From the NCBI GenBank assembly GCA_002413045.1, contig DHWF01000002.1:1-64000 (forward strand): a stretch of DNA of 64,000 nucleotides, read 5' to 3'. The notes under the pieces were generated by a model that worked only from the letters and a program-made list of their open reading frames with translations, searched no databases and was not told where the DNA came from. Position numbers and translations under genes: made by a program. The DNA is from Chloroflexi bacterium UBA5189 (lineage in GTDB: Bacteria > Chloroflexota > Limnocylindria > Limnocylindrales > CSP1-4). Positions 6,948-14,059 of this stretch are shown piece after piece (within the stretch, counting starts at the first letter, position 1; each line of letters begins with the position of its first letter).

Positions 6948-7589
6948 ATGGGCGAGCGATTCGTGACGCGCGGGTTCGTCGGCCGGCGGGACGATGGCGC
7001 CGGCGGCCCGCTGAGCGGCGACGAGCGCCGCAGGCGCACGCCGCCCGGCCAGTACCTCACGACCGATTTCCCCGTCCTGTCCGCCGGCCCGACGCCGCGG
7101 ACCCCGCTCGATCGCTGGTCGCTGCAGGTGGAGGGGCTCGTCGCGAATCCCGTGAGCTGGACGTGGGAGCAATTCCTCGCGCTCCCGAGCCGCGACTGGG
7201 TCGTGGACATCAGCTGCGTGACGAAGTGGACCCACCTCGACATGCGCTGGAAGGGCGTCAGCGTCGACGCGCTCCTCGAGGGCGTCGACCTCGATCCGAC
7301 GGCGGCGTTCATCGTTGCCTACTCCGATGGCGGGTACACGACGAACCTGCCGCTCGCGGACGTCCTGAACAACCAGGCCTTCGTCGCCTGGGAGTACGAC
7401 GGGAAGCCACTCGCTCCGGAGCACGGCGGCCCGGCGCGGCTCGTCGTCCCCGGCCGCTACTTCTGGAAGAGCGCGAAATGGGTCCGCGGCCTGCGCCTCC
7501 AGGCGAATGACGAGCCCGGCTTCTGGGAATCGCTCGGGTATAACAACCGCGGCGACCAATGGACCGAAGAGCGGTATTCGGGCGACTGA
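6948..7589 (+). CDS. Small sulfite-oxidase-like molybdopterin oxidoreductase
   Basis: The ATG at 6948 follows a strong GGAGGT and gives a 213-residue protein consisting almost entirely of the oxidoreductase molybdopterin-binding domain (SUOX/YedY fold). C90 in VDISCVTKW is the expected molybdenum ligand, and PARLVVPGRYFWKSAKWVRG matches the conserved cofactor-binding end of the domain. No signal peptide or haem domain is present, so it is probably cytoplasmic. Its stop overlaps the next start as TGATG, so it is coupled to an NAD(P)H-type flavin reductase that could be its electron partner. The substrate is unknown; sulfite oxidation is not established. Confidence 0.85.
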   Translation: MGERFVTRGFVGRRDDGAGGPLSGDERRRRTPPGQYLTTDFPVLSAGPTPRTPLDRWSLQVEGLVANPVSWTWEQFLALPSRDWVVDISCVTKWTHLDMRWKGVSVDALLEGVDLDPTAAFIVAYSDGGYTTNLPLADVLNNQAFVAWEYDGKPLAPEHGGPARLVVPGRYFWKSAKWVRGLRLQANDEPGFWESLGYNNRGDQWTEERYSGD

Positions 7590-8323
7590 TGCCCCTCGAT
7601 TGGCAGTTGGCGACGGTCACCGCGGTTCGCAACGAGACGCCGACGGTGCGGTCGTTCACGCTCCGGCTGCCGGGGTGGGCGGGGCATCGGCCCGGCCAGC
7701 ACGTCGATCTGCGGCTCACGGCCGAGGACGGCTACAGCGTCGAGCGGTCGTACTCGATCGCGTCCGAGCCGGAGCGGACCGGAGAGGTCGACATCACCGT
7801 CGAGCGCATCCCCGGCGGCGAAGTGTCGCCATTCCTGCACGAAGCGGTGGTGCCGGGCGACCGGCTCGAGGTTCGCGGCCCGATCGGCGGCTACTTCGTC
7901 TGGGAGGCGGCGCTCGGCGGGCCGCTGCTGCTCGTCGCCGGCGGGTCCGGCGTGGTTCCGCTCATGGCCATGGCGCGCCATCGGGCGAAGGCCGGATCGC
8001 ACGTGCCGGCACGACTCCTGTTCAGCTCGCGCGGGCCGGACGAGATCATCTACCGCGCGGAGCTCGATCGGTTGGCGGCGGCCGGCGACGGGTTCGCCGT
8101 CGCCCACACGCTGACGCGGCAGCAGCCGCCCGGCTGGACCGGCTACGCGCGCCGGATCGACGAGCAGATGCTGACCGAGGTCGTCGAGCCCCTGGGAGCG
8201 GCGATTCGCGCCTACGCCTGCGGCCCGACTGCGCTCGTCGAGACCGTGGCCAACGGCCTGGTCCGCCTCGGCCTCCCGGCAGATCGCATTCGGACTGAGC
8301 GCTTCGGTCCGACCGGCACCTGA
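7589..8323 (+). CDS. FAD/NAD(P)-binding ferredoxin-reductase-type oxidoreductase
   Basis: This 244-residue protein has the two-domain ferredoxin-NADP reductase fold. RSYSIAS is the FAD-binding motif, GGSGVVPLMAM the nucleotide-binding loop, ACGPTALVE the second NAD(P) motif, and RIRTERFGPTG the usual C-terminus. No cysteine cluster for a [2Fe-2S] centre is seen. The ATG overlaps the stop of the molybdo-oxidoreductase (TGATG), so both are probably made in fixed ratio and work as an electron-transfer pair. The longer reading with 10 more residues lies inside the upstream gene and is unlikely. Confidence 0.88.
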   Translation: MPLDWQLATVTAVRNETPTVRSFTLRLPGWAGHRPGQHVDLRLTAEDGYSVERSYSIASEPERTGEVDITVERIPGGEVSPFLHEAVVPGDRLEVRGPIGGYFVWEAALGGPLLLVAGGSGVVPLMAMARHRAKAGSHVPARLLFSSRGPDEIIYRAELDRLAAAGDGFAVAHTLTRQQPPGWTGYARRIDEQMLTEVVEPLGAAIRAYACGPTALVETVANGLVRLGLPADRIRTERFGPTGT

Positions 8324-8358
8324 ACCCACATCACGCCTGGAGCACGAGGACCGACCCG

Positions 8359-8667
8359 ATGGAAGAGCGAATCGCGATGATGCGGGACGACCCGGCGGTC
8401 GACCTGACGGTCGACGGCAGCGGCGTCGGCGGGCTGCTCGCTTCGGTCTTCGGCGGCGAGATGACGGCCACGCCGGGCCAGTGCGCGCACTGCAACACCG
8501 TCAGCATCGTCGGCACGATGCGTGCCTACACGCGCGGTCCGGGTGTCGTCCTGCGCTGCCCGGCCTGCGCCGAGGTCGTCATCCGGATCGTCGAGACCCC
8601 GACCGCGACGATCGTCGACGTCCGCGGCGTGTCGTACCTCCGCATCGAGCGCGCCGCCGGGCGGTAG
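8359..8667 (+). CDS. DUF6510 family zinc-ribbon protein
   Basis: This 102-residue protein has a helical start (DGSGVGGLLASVFGGEMTA) and a zinc-ribbon pair, CAHC and CPAC, around residues 40-75. It matches DUF6510, small proteins often found beside sulfite-oxidase-like and ferredoxin-reductase-like genes in Actinobacteria and Chloroflexota. The ATG at 8359 follows GAGGA. It lies 35 bp after the reductase and probably belongs to the same transcript. A role as accessory or redox partner of the cassette is an inference from the repeated neighbourhood. Confidence 0.78.
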   Translation: MEERIAMMRDDPAVDLTVDGSGVGGLLASVFGGEMTATPGQCAHCNTVSIVGTMRAYTRGPGVVLRCPACAEVVIRIVETPTATIVDVRGVSYLRIERAAGR

Positions 8668-8688
8668 TCGCCGCCGGGGTCTTCGCCG

Positions 8689-9201
8689 CTACCAGCCGAA
8701 CGAGCCGGGGCCGCCCTTGAACGGCCCGACGATCCTCGATGTCACCCAGCCGCCGTAGAAGTGCCCGGGCTGCGGCATCGCGAGCTCGTCGCCGACCCAC
8801 GCCTCGTCGACCGCCCAGGCATAGAAGGCGAAGTGGCCGGCGATCGCCTCGAAGCCCGGCAGCGGCACCTGGTACGACCACGCGGCGTTCGGGATCACCC
8901 GGTCGGCCGGCGTCGCGATGGACCAGTAGCGGGCCTCGCCTTTCCACTCGCACGCGGTCGTCCGCGCCGTCGCCACCAGCAGCTCGCGGCGGACGTCGCC
9001 GGGCGGCACGTAGTACACGGGCGCGCCGGCAGTCTCGAGCACGCGCAGAGCCGAGGTGGACGACGCGATCTCGATCCCGTCGATCACGACGCTGATGCGT
9101 TCCGTCACGGCCTCGACCCGCGGCGGGCGCGGGTAGTCCCAGACCGATTCCTGGCCCGGTCCCGGCTCGATGCGCTGTGGCGAAGGTGCGCTACCGGCCA
9201 T
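8689..9201 (-). CDS. DUF427 family protein
   Basis: This 170-residue protein carries the DUF427 beta-barrel pattern: APVYYVPPGDVRRELL, CEWKGEARYWSI, AAWSYQVPLPGF and FAFYAWAVDEAWVGDE. These match conserved DUF427 strands. The start at 9201 (MAGSAPSPQRIEPG) lies inside the end of the upstream membrane gene, overlapping 11 bp, so it is probably cotranscribed with it. The family has no firm biochemical function. It is convergent with DUF6510. Confidence 0.8.
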   Translation of the reverse strand: MAGSAPSPQRIEPGPGQESVWDYPRPPRVEAVTERISVVIDGIEIASSTSALRVLETAGAPVYYVPPGDVRRELLVATARTTACEWKGEARYWSIATPADRVIPNAAWSYQVPLPGFEAIAGHFAFYAWAVDEAWVGDELAMPQPGHFYGGWVTSRIVGPFKGGPGSFGW

Positions 9202-10480
9202 CGGATGCCCGCGCCGGCACACCCCAGCTCGGCTCGCGCCACTCGCTCGGCGGGCCGGCAAGCTGGATGCCGATGAGCCTGGCGGCCGTCCACGCGCCGA
9301 AACCGGTCATCACGACCGACAGCAGCGTGATCGCCCAGTCCGGGAAGTCGGCGATCTTGGGACCGGGCAGGATCCGGTACGGGGAGTTGGCCAGCACGTA
9401 GGCGAGGGTCAGGAAGAACATCGCGCTCAGCGCGTAGAACGGCCGCCGGACGGATCGCTCCAACACGGCCAACGGCGCGAGCAGGGCGATCGCGCCGTAC
9501 AGGTAGCGTTCGTGAGCGCGCGTCGGCACGAAGTACAGGGTCAGCGCGATGAGCGATCCGACGGCGAGCAGCCCCACCAGGTCGCGTCGGCGCCGGAGCA
9601 GCCACAGGCTCGCCGCGATCGCCGCGATCTCGAGGGCCGTGCCCAGGTAGAACCACGACCCGTCGGAGTGGTTGAAGCCGAACACCGCGCCCCACGGATT
9701 GAAGGCAAACCCGGACTCCACCTTGTACTGGGTGAACGTCCTGCTCATCACGTCGAGATAGCCGGCCGGCCCGAGGCCGAGGGGCAGCAGCACGACGGCG
9801 AACGTCAGGAGGGCAGTGAATGCCACGATCACGATCCGGCGCGGGCCGTCCGGTGACCGGAGCCAGAAGAGCGCGAGGCCGGCCAGGACGAACGCGGCGA
9901 CGCCGAACTGGGGCTTCACGAGGCCGGCGAGCACCGCGAGGACCGCCGCCCACGCGAACCTGCCGCGAGCGGCCGCGACGATCGAGGCGACCATCGGCAG
10001 CGCGCCCATCCCGTCGATCTGGCCCCACATCGGGCCGGTCAGGACGACCGCCGGATTCAGCACGTAGAAGGCCGCCGCCAGCGAACCGTCGCGAGCTCGG
10101 CCGGTCGCCGACCGGACGACCCAGAACAGGAGCGCGCCGAGCCCGAGGTCGAACGGGATCGACAGGGTCCGAATCGCGAAGGTGAGGTCGGGCTTGTCGA
10201 GGAGTACCCCGAGCGGCCACAGGAGGTACAGCATCGGCGGGTAATTGGCGTCGCCGCCGTTCGCGTAGTAGCCGCCCAGCCCATACCGGGCGGTGCCCTC
10301 CGCCCAGGTGACGAACGCGGTGAGGTCGCCGTAGTGGCCGGGCCCGAGCAGGCCGGCCATGCGGATGATCGCGGCGAGCACCAGCAGCGGGACCAGCGAG
10401 CCCCACCCGTGCCGCCACCCTGGCGCGTCCGCCGGATCGGACGGCTCCGACCGATCCTCGCCTGCTGGTCGCCCGGTCAT
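9191..10480 (-). CDS. Polytopic GT-C type glycosyltransferase (ALG6/GT87-like)
   Basis: This 429-residue protein has about ten hydrophobic helices. An early extracytoplasmic loop contains the acidic GHYGDLTAFVTWAEG, where GT-C enzymes place the catalytic Asp. Later motifs GPMWGQIDGMGALPM and FVPTRAHERYLYGA resemble ALG6/DUF2029 mannosyl- or glucosyltransferases that use lipid-linked sugars. The ATG at 10480 overlaps the stop of the upstream permease as ATGA. It may act in cell-envelope or lipid glycosylation; donor and acceptor are unknown, and its coupling to a potassium permease is unexplained. Confidence 0.75.
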   Translation of the reverse strand: MTGRPAGEDRSEPSDPADAPGWRHGWGSLVPLLVLAAIIRMAGLLGPGHYGDLTAFVTWAEGTARYGLGGYYANGGDANYPPMLYLLWPLGVLLDKPDLTFAIRTLSIPFDLGLGALLFWVVRSATGRARDGSLAAAFYVLNPAVVLTGPMWGQIDGMGALPMVASIVAAARGRFAWAAVLAVLAGLVKPQFGVAAFVLAGLALFWLRSPDGPRRIVIVAFTALLTFAVVLLPLGLGPAGYLDVMSRTFTQYKVESGFAFNPWGAVFGFNHSDGSWFYLGTALEIAAIAASLWLLRRRRDLVGLLAVGSLIALTLYFVPTRAHERYLYGAIALLAPLAVLERSVRRPFYALSAMFFLTLAYVLANSPYRILPGPKIADFPDWAITLLSVVMTGFGAWTAARLIGIQLAGPPSEWREPSWGVPARASDGR

Positions 10481-12561
10481 GCCGGCGGTGGGGTGTCCGG
10501 CTTGTGCTCGGTCGGTTCCTGCTCGCGCCGGTACGGCACGTTCACCACCACCGTGTGCGGCCGCCCGAGCAGCGCGGCCCGGAGCCGCTTCGCCGACTGG
10601 TTGTAAAGGATCCGCTCCCACCAGTTCCGTGCGACGTACTCCGGGACGACGACGAAGGTGATCGGCGCCTGCTTGCCCTGCGGCGAGCCGCGATCGAGCA
10701 CGTCCAGGTAGGCAATCAAGGGAGCCACGAGGGCTCGATATGGCGATTCGACGATCACGAGGGGCACGTCCGGCAGCTGCCGCTCCCAGCGCTCGCGGAC
10801 CGCTGCGGCAATCTCGGGTTCGTCAGAGATCAGGACCGCCTGGACGCCGGGGTCGATCGAGCGTCCCACGTTGACCGCCTGGATCACCGCCCGGTTGATC
10901 CCCGGGATCGGGACGATCACCCGCTCTTCGCGGAGTGGCCCGGTGAACACGAGGCTCGACGACACCGCGAGCTCCCTCGCGGACGACGCGTACTGCCGTC
11001 GGATGAACAGCATCATCGCGACCAGCAATGGGATCAGGATCACGACGAGGTACGCGCCGCCGAAGAACTTCTCGTAGACGACGATCACCAGGACGACCGT
11101 GGTGAGGATGGCGCCGAAGCCATTGATGAGGAGCCGGATGCGCCACTGCGGCGAACGAAGCCGGAGCCAGTGCCTGACCATGCCGGCTTGCGAGAGCGAG
11201 AAGCAGACGAAGACGCCGACCGAATAGAGCGGGATCAGCAGGGTCGTCGTGCCGCCGAAGATCGCGACCAGCCCTGCCGCGACCGCCGCCAGCAGCACGA
11301 TCCCCCACGAGTAGGCGAGGCGATCGCCGCGGAACGCGAACTGGCGCGGCATGTAGCCATCCTCGGCGAGGATTGCCGCCAGCCGAGGGAAGGCGTTGTA
11401 TGAGGTATTCGCGGCGAGGAACAGGATCAGCATCGTGGCGATGAGGAACACCGCCTGCAGGATGGTTCCGTTGCCGTAGATCGCCCCGGACACGAGCGAG
11501 ATCACGGACGGGAAGCCGCCGATCGAGGGGATGACGCCGTAGGCGTTGGCGACGATCGAGACGCCGATGAAGATGACGCCCAGGAGCGTCGCCATCGCCA
11601 CCATCGTGAACGCCGCGTTCCTCGCCTCCGGCGGCTTGAACGCCGGCACGCCGTTTGCGATCGCCTCGACACCGGTGAGGGCGACCGACCCGCTGGCGAA
11701 CGACCGCAGCAGCAGGAACAGGGTCAGCGCGCCGAGCCCGAACTCCTCGTGATTCGACTGCTGCGCGACCGGTACGACGTGGCCGGTGAGCATGTTGATG
11801 AACCCGAAGCCCACGATCCCCAGGGCGAGCGTAACGAAGACGTACGTGGGAACGGCGAAGATGTTGCCGGACTCGCGCAGGCCGCGAAGGTTCGCGATCG
11901 TGATCAGGGTGATGACGACGACCGCGATAAGGACCTTGTAGTTCCCGGCCGCCGGAACGAGCGAGGCGAGCTGATCCAGCGCGGACGACGTCGACACGGC
12001 GACGGTCATGACGTAGTCGATCAGGAGCGCGGCGGCAGCGATGAGGCCGAGCAGCGGGGTCAGCTCCGATCGGGCGACCGCATAGGCGCCGCCGCCGTTC
12101 GGAAACGCGAGGCAGACCTGCCGGTAGCTGATGGCCACGACCGCGAGCAGCAGGGCGATCGCGATCGACACCCCGATCGAGGCGAACAGCGCGGTGGCAC
12201 CGGCGAGGATGAGGACGCGCAGGATCTCCTCGGTCGCGTACGCCGACGAGCTGATCGCGTCGGAGCTGAAGATCGCGAGGGCCTTCTTCTTCGATAGCCG
12301 CTCGCCGATCTCCTCGTGCGTGGATAGCGGCCGCCCGAACAGGATGCCGCGAGCTCGCGCCATGCCCTTGCCGAAGGCGGTCCGCGGCGCGGACGCCGAC
12401 TGCTTCGCGACCAGGTTGCCCTCGCCGGTGTACCGGAAGTACGCCGAGTGCGGTCGCTCGACGCGAATTCGACGATCGCCGAGCTTGCGACCCTTGAGCT
12501 GCTTCGGGCCTGGGTTCACGGCCGGGTCGGCCGCACGATGTGCATCCGCAGAGGATCGCAC
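10477..12561 (-). CDS. KimA-like APC-superfamily potassium permease (copy 1)
   Basis: Up to 694 residues. The protein resembles Bacillus KimA (YdaO): LSSDAISSSAYATEEIL-like start of TM1 (IFSSDAISSSAYATEEIL), FPNGGGAYAVAR, SALTGVEAIANG-like GSVALTGVEAIANGVPAFK, LAANTSYNAFPRLAAILAEDGYMP, and a cytoplasmic C-terminal domain ending in WWERILYNQSAKRLRAALL. KimA is a high-affinity K+/H+ symporter controlled by c-di-AMP. The GTG at 12561 has no Shine-Dalgarno; a GTG at 12519 aligns better with the start of copy 2, so the start is uncertain. It lies downstream of a Fur-family gene and is translationally coupled to the GT-C gene. Potassium transport is inferred from similarity and from the nearby kdp genes. 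Confidence 0.82.
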   Translation of the reverse strand: MRSSADAHRAADPAVNPGPKQLKGRKLGDRRIRVERPHSAYFRYTGEGNLVAKQSASAPRTAFGKGMARARGILFGRPLSTHEEIGERLSKKKALAIFSSDAISSSAYATEEILRVLILAGATALFASIGVSIAIALLLAVVAISYRQVCLAFPNGGGAYAVARSELTPLLGLIAAAALLIDYVMTVAVSTSSALDQLASLVPAAGNYKVLIAVVVITLITIANLRGLRESGNIFAVPTYVFVTLALGIVGFGFINMLTGHVVPVAQQSNHEEFGLGALTLFLLLRSFASGSVALTGVEAIANGVPAFKPPEARNAAFTMVAMATLLGVIFIGVSIVANAYGVIPSIGGFPSVISLVSGAIYGNGTILQAVFLIATMLILFLAANTSYNAFPRLAAILAEDGYMPRQFAFRGDRLAYSWGIVLLAAVAAGLVAIFGGTTTLLIPLYSVGVFVCFSLSQAGMVRHWLRLRSPQWRIRLLINGFGAILTTVVLVIVVYEKFFGGAYLVVILIPLLVAMMLFIRRQYASSARELAVSSSLVFTGPLREERVIVPIPGINRAVIQAVNVGRSIDPGVQAVLISDEPEIAAAVRERWERQLPDVPLVIVESPYRALVAPLIAYLDVLDRGSPQGKQAPITFVVVPEYVARNWWERILYNQSAKRLRAALLGRPHTVVVNVPYRREQEPTEHKPDTPPPA

Positions 12562-12584
12562 GCGGCGAGGGCCGCCGGTGTGAC

Positions 12585-13040
12585 CTACCCGGCGCGGCGG
12601 GCGCAGTCGGCGCAGCGACCCTCGATGGACAGGTGGGCGACGTCGACCGCGAAGCCGCGGCTGGCGCGCAGGCCATCGACGATCGGCCGCGCGTCGGCCG
12701 GATCGAGCTCCCAGCTCCGGCCGCAGCTCGAGCAGACGAGGTGGCCGTGGTCCGCGCCCGGGTTCACGTGGAACTCCTGCCGGCCCTCGCGCCCGTGGCT
12801 GTGGCTGACGACCCCGATCTCCTCCAGCACGTCGAGGGTTCGATACACGGTCGATGGCGTGGTCGTCGGGTCCAGCGCCCGGCAGCCGTCGACCAGATCG
12901 GCGCCGGTCACGTGCCCGTCGAACCCGGCCAGGACCTCCAGCACGACCCGTCGCTGCGGCGTCCAGCGGAGGCCGCGCGCCCGAAGGCCCTGACGGACCT
13001 CCGCCCAGCGATCCGACGTGGCTCGAGGGCTCCTGCTCAC
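12585..13040 (-). CDS. Fur-family metalloregulator (Nur/Zur/Fur type)
   Basis: This 151-residue regulator has the Fur winged helix (LRWTPQRRVVLEVL, TTTPSTVYRTLDVLEEIG) and the C-terminal dimerisation domain with metal ligands: GADHGHLVCSSCG and CADC give the structural zinc cysteines C103, C106, C143 and C146. The GTG at 13040 overlaps the stop of the upstream nickel/cobalt permease as GTGA. A metal-sensing role in controlling that permease is likely, so a nickel-type (Nur) assignment is favoured, but the metal cannot be proven from sequence. An inverted repeat upstream of the operon (14015-14026) is a candidate operator. Confidence 0.85.
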   Translation of the reverse strand: MSRSPRATSDRWAEVRQGLRARGLRWTPQRRVVLEVLAGFDGHVTGADLVDGCRALDPTTTPSTVYRTLDVLEEIGVVSHSHGREGRQEFHVNPGADHGHLVCSSCGRSWELDPADARPIVDGLRASRGFAVDVAHLSIEGRCADCARRAG

Positions 13041-13993
13041 GAGCCGCCGCCGAACAGCCATGCCTGGATCGACGGCAGCTTGTCCTCGAGCCCCAGCAGG
13101 AAGATCGCCCCGACGACCAGGCTGAACGTGCCGGCCACGACCCCGATCACGACGTACAGCCGCTGGCGAAACCGGCTCGCGATGAACCCGGTCGCCGTGA
13201 TGAAGACGACGATCGAGTTCGAGATCAGCAAGCCGACGATGAACGCGAACAGCATCGGGAAGCCGAGGCCCTGGGACGACGCGCCGCCGATCGCGGCGAT
13301 GAGCAGCACCTGCGTGCCCGTCTCCGCGCCGATGCCGTGGATCAGCCCGACCCCGAATGCGGTCCGCACGCCGTAGGACGACATCTCGATCGGGTCGACG
13401 TGCTCGTGCCCGTGGAGGCGGGCCTGGAACCGGCGCCACGCGTAGCGAAGCGACGCGAAGACGAGCATCCACCGGCTGCGCAGCCGGAACTCGCGCCCGT
13501 GGCGCGCGAACTGGTACAGCGACACGAACACCCACACGCCGAGGAACAGCAGCGTCGCGCCGACGACCGGACCCATCACCTCGTCGACCCAGCTCGGGAG
13601 CACGGCGCCGAACGCCAGCGCGAGCGCGCCGAGCAGCAGCACGACCGTCGCGTGGCCGAGGGCATACATCGAGCCGAGGAGGAGCGCGCGTCGCTGCTCG
13701 CCCAGGAAGCGACTGGGCGCCGCAGGCTCCTCGTGGGCGTGAGGCTGCACGTCGCCGGCCAGCGGCTGCTGGTGCGCCTCGCGCTCGGCGTGGCCGCCGT
13801 GCTCGTGGTGATGCTCGATCTCGTGCTCGGCGGAGTGCTCGTGGACCGCCTCGTGATCGAGCTCGGCCGCGTCGGCCGTCGCGGTCGTCGAGGTGACGTC
13901 GGTGATCGCGGCGAGATGGTCCCAGTCGAAGCCGTGCCGGACGCCCAGGACCAAGGCAGTGGTGATCAGCCCGAGGGCACCGGCGTCGGCCAT
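13037..13993 (-). CDS. NicO/HoxN-type nickel or cobalt permease
   Basis: This 318-residue membrane protein has the signature VRHGFDWDHLAAITD near the N-terminus, the H-x4-D-H motif of nickel/cobalt permeases. A His/Glu-rich loop follows (about residues 45-85, with HEHSAEHEIEHHHEHGGH-like clusters), then several helices including LGHATVVLLLGALALAFG and GLIHGIGAETGTQVLLIA. The His-rich loop is a usual metal-collecting element in exporters and importers of this family. Direction of transport is not certain. It is the first gene of an operon with a Fur-family regulator. Confidence 0.85.
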   Translation of the reverse strand: MADAGALGLITTALVLGVRHGFDWDHLAAITDVTSTTATADAAELDHEAVHEHSAEHEIEHHHEHGGHAEREAHQQPLAGDVQPHAHEEPAAPSRFLGEQRRALLLGSMYALGHATVVLLLGALALAFGAVLPSWVDEVMGPVVGATLLFLGVWVFVSLYQFARHGREFRLRSRWMLVFASLRYAWRRFQARLHGHEHVDPIEMSSYGVRTAFGVGLIHGIGAETGTQVLLIAAIGGASSQGLGFPMLFAFIVGLLISNSIVVFITATGFIASRFRQRLYVVIGVVAGTFSLVVGAIFLLGLEDKLPSIQAWLFGGGS

Positions 13994-14012
13994 CGCCGGA
14001 TGATGTCCGTTA

Positions 14013-14030
14013 TCGCAACGAGTTGCAACA
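14013..14030. promoter_or_regulatory. Candidate Fur-family operator before the nickel/cobalt permease
   Basis: GCAAC-GA-GTTGC (14015-14026) is a perfect inverted repeat with two central bases. It lies about 22 bp upstream of the permease ATG (13993), inside the short 66 bp gap. TTGCAA half-sites resemble known Nur boxes. It probably binds the regulator encoded in the same operon. Confidence 0.5.
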
Positions 14031-14059
14031 GTGGCGCTCGCCGGCGGCGCCGGAGACGG

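Noticed and set aside
10823..12676. 617-codon frame overlapping KimA copy 1 in another phase
   Set aside because: Arg/His/Pro-rich composition typical of a shadow frame in GC-rich DNA; the KimA frame carries the family motifs.
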